Positions 1 through 9,942 of a stretch of 54,154 bases of DNA are shown piece after piece. Each line of letters begins with the position of its first letter. Positions within the stretch are counted from its first letter, which is position 1. Source of the DNA: Candidatus Cloacimonadota bacterium (GTDB lineage: Bacteria > Cloacimonadota > Cloacimonadia > Cloacimonadales > TCS61); the NCBI GenBank assembly GCA_023137125.1, contig JAGLPW010000096.1, positions 1-54,154 on the forward strand. The letters are read 5' to 3'. The position numbers and the translations under genes are program-made. Below the pieces are notes generated by a model. The model searched no databases and had not been told where the DNA came from. It saw only the letters and a program-made list of their open reading frames with translations.

Positions 1-1397
1 GGATCTTTAACCGGTATTTTCCAGTTCATGATGATCTCACGGCATTTTGATAGAAAGGATTCGGTAAAATAGCTGCCCTTGGTTGCATCAATATCTACAG
101 CTTCAACTTTACCACTTTTATTTATGATGATCGAGAACTCTAAGGTTCCATACATATCCATCATCATAGTTTCTATACCGAATAATTTTGCTATCTGCGG
201 TTTATAGGTAGAAACCACTCTATCGATATCGGCAATGATCGATTTTGTTTGAGGAGATATAGTCTGTTTAACCGTTATCGAGCCCTCCGAAACCATTTTA
301 ATTCCGGCAAAGCGTTTCTTAACAGCAGTGAATTGAGCCCTACTTTCTATTTTGGTAATGTTATAGCTGCCAACATCACCACCCAGGCTGGCCATATCAA
401 CTTCTTCAAAACCGCCTGTTCCACCTAAGTCTAGACCTCCCAGATCACCCAGTCCTCCAAGACCGTCACCCGATCCTTCCAGATCAAATCCACCAGACCC
501 GGCAATATCAAGATCAGTGGCTCCACGTCTGGCTTTAGGTCCAGTTCCGGATCCAGGTCCGCCTGAACCTGCGGCAACAATTTCACTAACTTCTGTAACT
601 TCTAATAACTCATTACTGAAATCACCTGTTCCTGTTCCACCTTGAATACCGCCAACATCTAGGGCAAGTCCAAATTCCTGTTCAAATTGAGCTGAAGTCA
701 TGGCCTGAGCATATTCAACTTGCTCCGTAATTTCCTCTTCCGTCTCTTCTATGGATTCTCCAACTTCTACATCTGCTGTGCCTTCTGCTGCAACAGCTTC
801 CTCAATTACCGGTTGAATTTGCGTAGCAAAATCTTCAATACGCTGCATGCGTTCAGTGAAATCTACCTGCAGGGGAGGGACATAGTTACTTTCAGCAATA
901 TAAAGAGCTATCCAGGCAGCAACAAGACCAAGGATAACGAATATCCGTGTGAATTTCTGCTGAGGAGTGGAAGGTGGGAATTTAGCAAATTGTTTGGCAA
1001 TACTGATTTCTTGCAGGGAAGGAGTGTAGGTGTAGGGTTTACTAAAGCTATATTCAATTTCCCAATTGCCTCCAAAACTGACAGAGCCTACCGTAGAGGG
1101 ATCGAGAGTCATGGTTTTGCCTTTGATAAGATTAGCTCTTCTCAGGTCATCCATTCCCAATTCCTGGTTATCTTTTTTTACAATTACTTCCATATCATCG
1201 CGCAAATTCAATTTAAAAGATGAACCGTGTTTAGAGATCAGCTTATATCTTTTGGGAAAGGCTTTATCAAGGATCTGCCAGAAAATATCTCTGTCATTTC
1301 CTATAAAGAATTTGTTTGTAAAATCCCTTTTGTGCCTGGCAATATCCAAAACCTTATCTTGATATTTTAATTTTAAATTCAATACTTTATCAACCAT
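1..1397 (-). CDS. TonB/AgmX-like energy-transducer protein, partial (C-terminus cut by window edge)
   Basis: An open frame runs from the ATG at 1397 to the window edge (465 codons, no stop). About 150 N-terminal cytoplasmic residues are followed by one membrane segment (about 151-168, RIFVILGLVAAWIALYIA), an acidic stretch (about 185-230), a very Gly-rich linker (about 249-340) and a C-terminal domain with GTLEFSIIINKSGKVEAVDI. That last pattern is typical of TonB C-terminal and AgmX/PglI C-terminal domains, which cross the periplasm and contact outer-membrane partners. It starts 9 nt after the stop of an ExbD/TolR gene, so it completes a TolQ-TolR-TolR-TonB-like set. By family knowledge it should pass ion-gradient energy from the inner membrane to the outer membrane. 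Its exact partner is unknown; AgmX/GltJ of gliding motility machines is the closest architectural analogue I can name. Confidence 0.8.
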   Translation of the reverse strand, partial: MVDKVLNLKLKYQDKVLDIARHKRDFTNKFFIGNDRDIFWQILDKAFPKRYKLISKHGSSFKLNLRDDMEVIVKKDNQELGMDDLRRANLIKGKTMTLDPSTVGSVSFGGNWEIEYSFSKPYTYTPSLQEISIAKQFAKFPPSTPQQKFTRIFVILGLVAAWIALYIAESNYVPPLQVDFTERMQRIEDFATQIQPVIEEAVAAEGTADVEVGESIEETEEEITEQVEYAQAMTSAQFEQEFGLALDVGGIQGGTGTGDFSNELLEVTEVSEIVAAGSGGPGSGTGPKARRGATDLDIAGSGGFDLEGSGDGLGGLGDLGGLDLGGTGGFEEVDMASLGGDVGSYNITKIESRAQFTAVKKRFAGIKMVSEGSITVKQTISPQTKSIIADIDRVVSTYKPQIAKLFGIETMMMDMYGTLEFSIIINKSGKVEAVDIDATKGSYFTESFLSKCREIIMNWKIPVKD

Positions 1398-1406
1398 AGG
1401 CACCTC

Positions 1407-1940
1407 TTATAATCCCAGAACTTCATCTTTGTTATCCGTGTGAATTGAAGAGAAATAGATGTTTGCGAAAGAAGCCTGGGCACTGAACTTTATAAACTCC
1501 GTTATATATCTACAGGGTAATTCTTTATCCGCCTGGATCAGCAAACAGGGTTTACTGCCGACAGAAGTTATTGATCTTGCTTCCATTAGCAGTAGTTTGA
1601 GTAGGGAATTCCTGATCTCAGGTTTATTTAAAAAATCTTGAAGCGATCCAACTTCCATACTCTCTACACCATAAAGTATTTTGTCTGGATAAATTTTTAG
1701 GTATACTGCCTTTCCACTTTCTATCAGTTCGTTTGTAGTAATTGTCGTTGGCAAAAGCATCCCTTCCGGAGCATTTTTCTGGGCAGAATCCATTGAGATA
1801 TTCTTAATCATAAAAACAAGCAGGATCGTTAGAATATCTATTAAAGAAGTGATGTTAAGGTCTTTGGTTTTGTTACCTCTTTTTCTGCTTTGGAATTTAC
1901 CTCCGCCAGCACGATTAACCTTAACTGATAATGCATTCAT
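1407..1940 (-). CDS. ExbD/TolR-family biopolymer transport protein (keeps the membrane Asp)
   Basis: 177 aa. There is a short basic N-terminus, one membrane segment (about 29-47, LNITSLIDILTILLVFMIKN) and a periplasmic domain. Asp35 at the start of the membrane segment matches the proton-relay Asp of TolR/ExbD. The AGGAG ribosome site sits just upstream of the ATG. It lies 9 nt after a second ExbD gene and is followed by the TonB/AgmX-like gene, so the three are probably co-translated. Role by family: the stator-associated rod of a MotA/TolQ-ExbD motor, using the proton gradient to drive a periplasmic effector. Family assignment is firm; the cellular process served is inferred only from neighbours. 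Confidence 0.85.
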   Translation of the reverse strand: MNALSVKVNRAGGGKFQSRKRGNKTKDLNITSLIDILTILLVFMIKNISMDSAQKNAPEGMLLPTTITTNELIESGKAVYLKIYPDKILYGVESMEVGSLQDFLNKPEIRNSLLKLLLMEARSITSVGSKPCLLIQADKELPCRYITEFIKFSAQASFANIYFSSIHTDNKDEVLGL

Positions 1941-1949
1941 AATCTGCTC

Positions 1950-2459
1950 CTATTTAGCTTTATAATACTTCGTTGATGATGTCAGATATTTGATATTAGG
2001 AAAATTATTGCTTTTACAGATATCGATCGATCGCAGCAACGTATCAAATTTTACATTTGGATCGGGAAGCAGGTCAATTGTCCCCTGGTTTTCGTTGTTT
2101 CTTTTTAAGCGCGCGATACTCTCATCCAGAGTAAAATAATCGTATGTACCGGCAGATAATTGAGGAATAGTAATGATATCTTCAATACCCTCTACCATGA
2201 TCTCAAACCTATCCGGCAGCAGGGCAAGAGTAATTACTTTAGGTAGATCCTCTTCTAGTTGCTCTTCTGGATCGTCACCGCCGCCGCCGCCAGCAGCTTC
2301 GGTTGGGAGAGTGATCTCAATCATCGCCAGATGAACTGCTACCATTATAGTCATTAACATTGGAATAATAACTATAAAAAGATTCATTATCGGAATCAGA
2401 TTCGGTTCTCTAGTTTCATTTTGAGAACGTGATCTGTGCTTGGATGGACCGTAAGCCAT
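1950..2459 (-). CDS. ExbD/TolR-family protein lacking the conserved membrane Asp
   Basis: 169 aa, with the ExbD layout: basic N-terminus, one membrane segment (about 20-45, NLIPIMNLFIVIIPMLMTI) and a periplasmic domain carrying a GGGGG-DD stretch just outside the membrane. The position that normally holds the proton-carrying Asp (as in the neighbouring ExbD, SLIDILTIL) is Asn26 here (PIMNLFIVI). It is 4 nt downstream of the TolQ/ExbB gene and 9 nt upstream of the second ExbD gene. The paired arrangement suggests a heterodimeric rod in which only one subunit carries the protonatable residue. That pairing is inference; the Asn is seen directly. Confidence 0.82.
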   Translation of the reverse strand: MAYGPSKHRSRSQNETREPNLIPIMNLFIVIIPMLMTIMVAVHLAMIEITLPTEAAGGGGGDDPEEQLEEDLPKVITLALLPDRFEIMVEGIEDIITIPQLSAGTYDYFTLDESIARLKRNNENQGTIDLLPDPNVKFDTLLRSIDICKSNNFPNIKYLTSSTKYYKAK

Positions 2460-2463
2460 AAGA

Positions 2464-3192
2464 CTAATCCTTCATTGAATAAGTGATTTGGTTAATAGCT
2501 TTTACGCTGTACTCATCAATATCATTGATAATTTTATCTGCTCTGGACTGAAGACCACCTTTTATGAGCATAGTTGGAATAGCAACCATAAGTCCGTATG
2601 CTGTGGTTCCCATAGCCATTGAGATACCTTCTGTAAGAAGTCTGCTCTTATCTGCTTCCGGTGCATTGGCCAGTGAATCAAAAGCCATAACAAGACCGAA
2701 AATAGTTCCCAATAGTCCCAGCAGAGTTGAGATCTGAGCAATAATGTCAAACCAGAAAAGTCCACCCTCTACGTTGGGAATTGCTTGCAGGCCAGCTTCA
2801 TCAAAAGAGTTCTGTAAATGCTCTTTCAGTTGTATTCCTTTCTTACCGGATTTGACTCCATCATTATAACCCAGAAGACCATTCCAGAAGATGAATCCAA
2901 GTGTGGTTTTTTTAAATTGAGAACAAATACGGATCGCCTCTTCTATCTGGTTATTTTTGATATAACCTTTTAGTTTGAGATAGAATTGTTGAGTGTTCAA
3001 TTTCTCTTTGATAGATAACTGCCAGTATTTGATGATCGCCAGGATCAACATAATTACCAGCAAAAATGAAATGATGTACATAAAAACACCACCATTAATA
3101 AACATATCTACAACATTCACCGCAGCAGAAAGACTACTTACACTAAAAAGTAAAACAACAAGCAAAAAAGCTTTTAAAATACTGTTTTTCAT
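2464..3192 (-). CDS. MotA/TolQ/ExbB proton channel family protein
   Basis: 242 aa. It has an N-terminal hydrophobic signal-like segment (1-24), a first membrane helix (about 33-55), a cytoplasmic loop, and the two C-terminal helices of the family with ISTLLGLLGTIFGLVMAF (about 153-170) and GISMAMGTTAYGLMVAIPTM (about 189-208). These are the TolQ/ExbB hallmark helices that line the ion path. The extra N-terminal hydrophobic segment resembles the long form of ExbB found with TPR partner proteins. It is followed by two ExbD genes with gaps of 4 and 9 nt. Role by family: pentameric inner-membrane motor channel. Confidence 0.88.
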   Translation of the reverse strand: MKNSILKAFLLVVLLFSVSSLSAAVNVVDMFINGGVFMYIISFLLVIMLILAIIKYWQLSIKEKLNTQQFYLKLKGYIKNNQIEEAIRICSQFKKTTLGFIFWNGLLGYNDGVKSGKKGIQLKEHLQNSFDEAGLQAIPNVEGGLFWFDIIAQISTLLGLLGTIFGLVMAFDSLANAPEADKSRLLTEGISMAMGTTAYGLMVAIPTMLIKGGLQSRADKIINDIDEYSVKAINQITYSMKD

Positions 3193-3204
3193 TCCCTACC
3201 TCCC

Positions 3205-3453
3205 CTAATATAATAACTTATTTGATTTTTTGAATTTATCAATAACATTCAATTTCATATCGGTCTCCAGATCCGTACCTTTACGTGGCATAATGGAAGA
3301 ATTATCCGGTTTCCTGATCTCTACTTTTGTCTCTTCATCCAATTCACTTTTTACTGTTCTAACATTGAGCTTCTTTGTTCCTGCAGGTGTCTGACCAAAT
3401 AGTGAAACGGAGAGGATTAAAATAATTAGTAACATAATAATAATTTTTTTCAT
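3205..3453 (-). CDS. Small exported protein of unknown function
   Basis: 82 aa. A clear signal peptide (MKKIIIMLLIILILSVSLFG, cleavage likely after FG or FGQ) leaves a mature chain of about 60 residues that is Lys/Glu/Asp-rich with no recognisable domain. The ATG follows an AGAGGGATAAAG ribosome site. It lies between the giant TPR gene (59 nt away) and the TolQ/ExbB gene (12 nt away), so it is probably a periplasmic accessory of the same machine. Being real is supported by its operon position and signal peptide rather than by homology. Confidence 0.6.
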   Translation of the reverse strand: MKKIIIMLLIILILSVSLFGQTPAGTKKLNVRTVKSELDEETKVEIRKPDNSSIMPRKGTDLETDMKLNVIDKFKKSNKLLY

Positions 3454-3512
3454 CTTTATCCCTCTACTTTAGGATTAATCCCTATCTTCAAACATATAAA
3501 ATATCATTTCTT

Positions 3513-6500
3513 TCACTCTGTCAACTTCTTTTTCGCACGGTAATTCATTTCGAAGATAAGACCCTTGTATTCTCTACCGCCAATTACTTCTATCTCGATT
3601 GTATTCATTCCAGGCAGCAAATTATCAACAACGCTCTCAAATGGCTGGATCTTTTTAAGGCGATCGTCAATTACAATGCCTCTATCCTCAACCAATAATT
3701 GACCGTTTATCCAGATCGTCATTGTATTTTGACCAATACATTTCAGAGTTGCATCGGTAACTTCTCCCGATATTTCAATCTCTTTTCGGAAAGTCACAGT
3801 TTCTACATTGTTTGAATCTATCACAGGATACCAAATACCTACAGCTTCACTATCTTCCATTCCATACATCTGTGCTTTAAAGAATTTGAAGTTAGATACA
3901 TTAGCTGCAACCCAATCTTCTCGATCTATATCTTCTTGTGCATCTTCTTGAGTTGAATCCATTACAGCTTCAGAGACAGCAAGTGTGTCGGAAACGCTAA
4001 CAAGCATCGTATCAGGAGGAGTAACTACCGTTACCTCAGCACCCTCTTTCTTGCTCATCCAGGTGAAGTCTGAGACAAGTTTGAGCTGTTCTGTAGTCTT
4101 GTGATATTCAAATTTCGCTTTATCGAACTGCAGAGTGAGTGCGGCGGCAAATATTGCAGATTCTCCTTCTGTAGTACCGGACGGAACTTTAAAGATAATA
4201 GTGTTCTTTCCACTAGTGAGATGCATTGAGGTTGATAGATTATATTGAGGCAATAATTCATCACCTACATGGGTAAGCTCTTTTTTCATCTCTGGTTCTT
4301 TTTCAACCAGAGTATTATTTATATAAACTTCTATTGGTTGTGTGAATACATATTGGATATTGAGTAATTCCGGTTTGATCTCAGCTTCAAAATCTTTCTT
4401 TACATAGGTGGCAAATGTATCGCTAATAATTATTGCATATGCAGAATTAAAAACCACCTGTTCCGGGGCAATATTCACATTTTTCCATATTCCATAATTA
4501 TATTGCACCGAAGCAAGATCGGTGATCGGTTTTCTATTGCTCTTCCATCCATAATTCGTGTAATCATATTCGTAGATCTTAGGCTTTTCAATTCCGAGAT
4601 CAACCAGACGAGTATATGTTTTCTCAACCCATTCATCAGAGTAGTCTTTTCCAGTGGAGAAGGTTGTAAGAATAGTCTTATATAATTGTACGGCCTTCTT
4701 CAGGAAGTTCAACCTGATTTGATTACCATTGTTCAAGATGGTGTTTTTATACTGCTCCTGCTGAACAGGATTGGCATTCATCTGCTCGCTATTCAATTGA
4801 TTTGAAATATCGAGATACAGCTGGATCTGTGTGATTACAACTTCAGCACCGTAATCGTAGGTTTGAGCTGCTACATAAAGCGCTTCTGTACGGTCCTCTG
4901 TTTTTAGATCGTATTGCTTGCCCTCCTGGATCAGGGTAATTATTTTCGCCGTCTCTCTATCAGCCATTTCCATCAGTTTAGGAATTCTTCTTTTTCCCTC
5001 AACCAGATGTTTTTTCCACTCGGTAAGTTCATTTATCCTGATCAAGTCATCTGGAGTCATTGATAAGATTCCATCTTTCACTTCATCAATTCCCTCATGG
5101 AATTTATCGCTGAATGTTGCATACTTTTTATAATATGCAAAGTTATCATAAATAGCATCTGTTGGAAGAGATAGACCCTCTGCCAGATAGTGCTTATCCA
5201 GTTCTTCAAATTCTCTGATCTTCTCATGCATCAATTCATACTGCTCTGCAACGAAGAAGGTATCAACTTCTGCAATAACTTTCTTTAGTTTATCAGCCGC
5301 AACTTTTACCAGCAGATCGATCGTTGGATCTTTCTTATACAGATAAGATGCCAACTCTTCGAATTTTTTATCTTCACCACGATCATTATAGATCTTGGCA
5401 ACATTTATCAGGAAGTCATTAGCTTTCGGATGGTTCGGATAGAGATCATCGAACTTTAGGCTTAATTCAACCAGTTTGTTCTTGTTTTCCAGTTCAGCAT
5501 AGATCTTATAGGCATTAAGGAATATACTTGCTCTGCTATCTTCTCCAATGTCCAGTTTCCCGGCATCATCATGAAGTTGCAGATACATCTGTGCCGCTCT
5601 TTCTTTTTGGTTATATTGTTCACCTTCGTAAAATCCAATGATCTGGAGTCGAAGTTTATAAGCCTCATTAGATTCTTTGTATTTATTGATGAACTGCTTA
5701 CGTAGACTTTCGCTCTGGCTCCAGTCTTTTAAGGAATCTGTGATAGTCCAGGCACTTATATAGGCAGCCAACACATCATTTTTACTATCTTTCCTGGAGG
5801 TGATATCAAGATAGAGATCTATCGCTGTTTGATTTTGTCCCGCTTTCTGATAGCTTTCGATAGCATTGATAATAAAACCGATACTTTTATCAGGATCACT
5901 CGTTTCTAGTTCTTTTGCCAGTCTCAAATATTCTTGGGCTGCAGTTGTGAAATCTGCAGAATCGGCAAGTGTAGTAGCTTTTGCCTGCATTGTTGCCAGG
6001 ATATTATTATTAAAGTCTTCCTTCTCATCTGCGGTTGCATATTTTACAGCTTCACGATAGAATTTTTCGGCATCATCATAATTATTTTTGTTTTGGCTAA
6101 TCTCAGCCAGACGAGAATAGATGATTTTCTTAAGATCATTTTCAACCTGATATTGAAGTACATGTTCAAAATCGATAAAGGCTGCCTCGTAATCTTCCTT
6201 ATTATAATGCAATTCTGCACGCTGGTAGATGATCCTGATCAGTTCTTTTTCAGACTGATTCCCCTTATCCTCGTAATTATTCAGGAAATCCTGATATTGG
6301 CCCATTGCAGCGATAAACAGAGAATCCAGCCCAGTACGATCCAGTATAAGATCTCTTGTTGTATCAACATAGGTGTGCTGTTCAACTGTAGTATCTAAGA
6401 GTGCATAGATCCTCTCAAAATTATAGAACCTGGTCTCGTGATAATTATAGATCTTTGGAAAATCGGGATTCTTCTCAATGAAATTGGTGATATTATCGTT

Positions 6501-7916
6501 AGTTTCAAAATATAATCTTGGATCCTGTGAGTTCTCTGCCAGCTCTTGACTAAAATCTACTACGCTTTTATTGATCTTATTTTCATACTCTTCGGTATCA
6601 AATTCTTTAAATTTAGAAAAATTATTAACTAGCTCTTTATATTGAAGATAGTCATTTTCATCTTTTGATTGAGCAAAAATATTATAATACTTTGGCTCCA
6701 GAAATTCATAGGCAGCCCTGATGATCTTCAGCTGCTGAGTGATATCTTCATTCTGGTTTGTTTGATACCATACAGAATCGGCTCTAAATTCTGTTGTTAA
6801 CCGTTTATACTGATCGATAATAAGTTCTTCAGCCGCAACACCTCTTCTGGTCCGGTTAGGATTATTTGTATAGATAGTAACTATTGAATCGACCATAGAG
6901 GGACATTCGATACTGCCCGGATATAAAGTGATGTAGGCATTATAAAGGTCGGCAGCTTGCATGGGTGCATTGTATCTATGCTTTAAGTTAATTGATTCTA
7001 ATAATATCTCTTTTCCGTAGCTGTCTGAGACAAAGGTATGGAATATCTCTTTGGCTTTAGCAGCAGCTTGAGAATATTGAACAAAATCTGTTCCGTCATA
7101 TTCAATTAGACTGAAAGCAATATTTTCTATTGCATCAGCTTTAAAGAAGGTAGCTTCTATCTGCAGAGAATCTGTATTGATTATCTCTAAGATCGCTGTA
7201 AAGTCATCTATGGCATGAGTAAAATCACCCATTGTAAAGTTTGTCCAAGCGCGTTGGAAGAGACCATAATTTTGTAGTCTATCATCTTCTTGCCGGGCAA
7301 CCTTATCAAAATATTCTACTGATTTTTGAAAATATTTTTGAGGAGTACGTGCATCCAGGGCTAAATCAAAGTAAATTATCCCCAGTCTATAGAATCCTTC
7401 TGTGTAGTATTTTGACTCCGGGAACGTTTCAGTGAGTTCCAGGTGGGAATTAATAACATATTCAAGGCTCTCTTCGGTGATACGTAGTGAATCCGGCCAG
7501 TTCATGACCAGTGCGATATTATTTTGTCTGGCTAGATCACGCTTATCAATTTCAGATTTAAAACCATAAAAGCCAATATTATATAATACTATATCTTTAT
7601 ATAAGAAATTATCATCCGCCAACAAAACCTTCTGATAGAAATCGGTCGTGATAATAGGATCACCAACATTTATTTCTGTGCTCATCTCGGCTAGGTTAAA
7701 ATAGAGGGTTGCCAATCCGGGTGAATCAAGATTGTCATTAACGAACCGGAGAGTACGATCATATACCTCTTTTTTATAATTAACCTTCTGCTGATATCTC
7801 TCTTTTAGTTCATTATTAAGATTCGATGAGATCGCCTCATTAGTTTGAGCAACAATCGCAGAAATAGTGAAGACAACGATTAAGAATAATATGAAGAATC
7901 TATAATTTCTATTCAT
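3513..7916 (-). CDS. Giant periplasmic TPR-repeat protein (1467 aa)
   Basis: 1467 aa with a signal peptide (about 1-23, FFILFLIVVFTISAIVAQ). Most of the chain is helical with many TPR-like units such as YYTEGFYRLGIIYFDLALDA, AELHYNKEDYEAAFIDFEHV and YSRLAEISQNKNNYDDAEKF. The last 350 residues or so switch to beta-rich modules containing GKNTIIFKVP and LLPGMNTIEIEVIGGREYKG, which look like carbohydrate-binding/jelly-roll folds. Its start overlaps the stop of the upstream 673-aa TPR gene by 8 nt, so translation is coupled. Very large TPR proteins next to TolQ/TolR genes are known from gliding and envelope machines (for example GltI/PglI-like proteins). A scaffold role in the periplasm or at the outer membrane is inferred. 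Confidence 0.75.
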   Translation of the reverse strand: MNRNYRFFILFLIVVFTISAIVAQTNEAISSNLNNELKERYQQKVNYKKEVYDRTLRFVNDNLDSPGLATLYFNLAEMSTEINVGDPIITTDFYQKVLLADDNFLYKDIVLYNIGFYGFKSEIDKRDLARQNNIALVMNWPDSLRITEESLEYVINSHLELTETFPESKYYTEGFYRLGIIYFDLALDARTPQKYFQKSVEYFDKVARQEDDRLQNYGLFQRAWTNFTMGDFTHAIDDFTAILEIINTDSLQIEATFFKADAIENIAFSLIEYDGTDFVQYSQAAAKAKEIFHTFVSDSYGKEILLESINLKHRYNAPMQAADLYNAYITLYPGSIECPSMVDSIVTIYTNNPNRTRRGVAAEELIIDQYKRLTTEFRADSVWYQTNQNEDITQQLKIIRAAYEFLEPKYYNIFAQSKDENDYLQYKELVNNFSKFKEFDTEEYENKINKSVVDFSQELAENSQDPRLYFETNDNITNFIEKNPDFPKIYNYHETRFYNFERIYALLDTTVEQHTYVDTTRDLILDRTGLDSLFIAAMGQYQDFLNNYEDKGNQSEKELIRIIYQRAELHYNKEDYEAAFIDFEHVLQYQVENDLKKIIYSRLAEISQNKNNYDDAEKFYREAVKYATADEKEDFNNNILATMQAKATTLADSADFTTAAQEYLRLAKELETSDPDKSIGFIINAIESYQKAGQNQTAIDLYLDITSRKDSKNDVLAAYISAWTITDSLKDWSQSESLRKQFINKYKESNEAYKLRLQIIGFYEGEQYNQKERAAQMYLQLHDDAGKLDIGEDSRASIFLNAYKIYAELENKNKLVELSLKFDDLYPNHPKANDFLINVAKIYNDRGEDKKFEELASYLYKKDPTIDLLVKVAADKLKKVIAEVDTFFVAEQYELMHEKIREFEELDKHYLAEGLSLPTDAIYDNFAYYKKYATFSDKFHEGIDEVKDGILSMTPDDLIRINELTEWKKHLVEGKRRIPKLMEMADRETAKIITLIQEGKQYDLKTEDRTEALYVAAQTYDYGAEVVITQIQLYLDISNQLNSEQMNANPVQQEQYKNTILNNGNQIRLNFLKKAVQLYKTILTTFSTGKDYSDEWVEKTYTRLVDLGIEKPKIYEYDYTNYGWKSNRKPITDLASVQYNYGIWKNVNIAPEQVVFNSAYAIIISDTFATYVKKDFEAEIKPELLNIQYVFTQPIEVYINNTLVEKEPEMKKELTHVGDELLPQYNLSTSMHLTSGKNTIIFKVPSGTTEGESAIFAAALTLQFDKAKFEYHKTTEQLKLVSDFTWMSKKEGAEVTVVTPPDTMLVSVSDTLAVSEAVMDSTQEDAQEDIDREDWVAANVSNFKFFKAQMYGMEDSEAVGIWYPVIDSNNVETVTFRKEIEISGEVTDATLKCIGQNTMTIWINGQLLVEDRGIVIDDRLKKIQPFESVVDNLLPGMNTIEIEVIGGREYKGLIFEMNYRAKKKLTE

Positions 7917-9930
7917 TTCTTACTTTTTCCTGAAATTCTTTATACTCTTTATCCATGATCTGGGTCTGTTTAAACAGAATACTGAGTAAACTGAATTGAT
8001 ATTGTTCATTGGCAGAAGTGATCTCTTCCATTAAACCGGATAATGTGTCATCGTAAATAAACTGCAGCCCTTCGAATTCAGCGATTAGAATCTCTTTTTC
8101 ATTACTCAATCTTTGAGCTATCATTTTATTGAAATTCTTGATCACATCTTTCTTCAATGCCAGAAGTTCCTTTTTATTTCTATCAATAGCTAATGCTTCG
8201 TCTTCTATTAGATCCTGAAAATCATCAGATGGTTTTCCTTTAAACATATATTGTGCAATAACCTCGATCGATTCAAGATTCTCCTCAATATTTTGCATAG
8301 AATTTTGAATTGTGGGAAGCATATCTTCATGATTATTTTGGATAGCGATCTGTTCAATTTCTTTCCATGTATTTAATAAATTCTCCTGACTTATCTTCTC
8401 AAAAGCTAAAGCTTTGGCAAAATTGAAGTCATCCCGTGAGAATCGTGGCCTGTGCCCAAGATAACTTAACACCTGCAGGGATACGATTGATGAGTCTGAA
8501 GATGCGATTTCACGGTCAAGAATGGCCGGGATCCTTGTATTCGGCAACAATTGCGCCAATAGAATTACCGCATCCATATCTGCTATTGTACTACTGTAAG
8601 ACATATACTCTTCTTCCAGGATCTGCAATATATTAAGAGATTCATTATCAAGTCCTGTATATAAGGTTTCTAATGTTGTATTGGTCTGCGCCAAGGCATT
8701 TTCTATATTATCAGATTGAAGTTTAAGATTATCCCGCTCTTCTCCAGTAATATCTCTTTGTGTAAGCTGCCTTCTCAATTTGCTGTATCTTTCCAAAAGG
8801 TTGTATTTGGTGTTCATAGTTTCCATGAGAATGTTATTTCGAGTGATCATTTCGGAAAGGGTGTTTTCGGCCTGATCATAATTTCCACGACCCTGTTCAG
8901 AGACAGCCACAAAGAATTTTGCAGAGGCAAAATACTGACTTTTCACCGGTTTATCGATTATTATATTGAAATATTCGATAGCTTTTAGATATTTTTTGTT
9001 ATTATAGTTCTGCATTGCTATCTCATAGATCAACTCATCAGAGATCACGTCGCTTGTATAGTCAAAATAGGCGTCGTAATAGGCCAAAGACATTTCTAGA
9101 TCATCATTAACTAAGTGCAGTCTTGCAAGTGAAATTATAATATATTCATAATAGTCTGTTCTTTTATTATATTTGCTCTCTAACTCAGAAAATTTTTCAA
9201 TAGAGTTGGCAAGATCTTCAGTGAAATATGAAATTAGAGCCAGCATCGATTTTGACCTGAAGGCAAACTTTTTATCTTTTTTCAAGATGTTAAAGTAAGT
9301 TTCCGCTTCGGTATACTTACCAGTATTGTAATAAGCCTGAGCCAGCCAGAAATTTTGCTGCAAAGATTTTTCGGCACTATACTGATCAAAGATATTTATC
9401 AATTTCTGATCAGATCCAGTTACAAAATAGATCTCTTCTAAGAGCAGAATGGTTGGATCCATAATTGAAGAACGGGGGTAGTTCTCAACTATTTCCTCTA
9501 ACAATCCTAAAGCCTTTTTATAATTTATCTTTATAAAGGCCAGTTTTGCCCGATAATAGAGAAGCTGATCTTGTAACTCAACCACATCTCCGTAAATAAT
9601 TTTCTGCTCACCTATTTTTAATGCAACTGATTCGATCAATTCTTCTTCGAACATGCGATCAATAATTTTTGCGGTTTTAGAGAAAACAGTTTTAAGATTG
9701 GAAATTTTCCCTTTCTTATATAGCTCTCTTACTGCAGCTCTCTGCTGTAGAAGATTGAAATAATAGGATATCTCTTCTTCCAAGATAGCTAATGCTCTTT
9801 TCTCTTCTTTCAGTTGTTGAATAAGAGGTTTTTCTTTTTCTGCCGGTTGAAGAATTGAGGTTATATCAGCCTGTGCAATCAGGACTGAACCCAGAACCAG
9901 CAGTATAAATGCAAAAATTATTTTATTCAT
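7909..9930 (-). CDS. TPR-repeat exported protein (673 aa)
   Basis: 673 aa with a signal peptide (about 1-20, IIFAFILLVLGSVLIAQA). TPR-like helices fill about 100-400, for example WLAQAYYNTGKYTEAETYFN and IAMQNYNNKKYLKAIEYFNI. The C-terminal third (about 380-673) is charged and helical, probably coiled coil, ending in KEYKEFQEKVRNE. The stop overlaps the start of the 1467-aa TPR gene by 8 nt and the gene lies 12 nt after the beta-barrel-like gene. By position it resembles the CpoB/YbgF-type partner of Tol systems, but it is much longer. Function is inferred from context only. Confidence 0.72.
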   Translation of the reverse strand: MNKIIFAFILLVLGSVLIAQADITSILQPAEKEKPLIQQLKEEKRALAILEEEISYYFNLLQQRAAVRELYKKGKISNLKTVFSKTAKIIDRMFEEELIESVALKIGEQKIIYGDVVELQDQLLYYRAKLAFIKINYKKALGLLEEIVENYPRSSIMDPTILLLEEIYFVTGSDQKLINIFDQYSAEKSLQQNFWLAQAYYNTGKYTEAETYFNILKKDKKFAFRSKSMLALISYFTEDLANSIEKFSELESKYNKRTDYYEYIIISLARLHLVNDDLEMSLAYYDAYFDYTSDVISDELIYEIAMQNYNNKKYLKAIEYFNIIIDKPVKSQYFASAKFFVAVSEQGRGNYDQAENTLSEMITRNNILMETMNTKYNLLERYSKLRRQLTQRDITGEERDNLKLQSDNIENALAQTNTTLETLYTGLDNESLNILQILEEEYMSYSSTIADMDAVILLAQLLPNTRIPAILDREIASSDSSIVSLQVLSYLGHRPRFSRDDFNFAKALAFEKISQENLLNTWKEIEQIAIQNNHEDMLPTIQNSMQNIEENLESIEVIAQYMFKGKPSDDFQDLIEDEALAIDRNKKELLALKKDVIKNFNKMIAQRLSNEKEILIAEFEGLQFIYDDTLSGLMEEITSANEQYQFSLLSILFKQTQIMDKEYKEFQEKVRNE

Positions 9931-9942
9931 ATTTTATATGAT

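Noticed and set aside
720-1362. Plus-strand ORFs opposite the TonB/AgmX-like gene
   Set aside because: They are antisense shadows of a well-structured minus-strand gene and have no ribosome site or domain.
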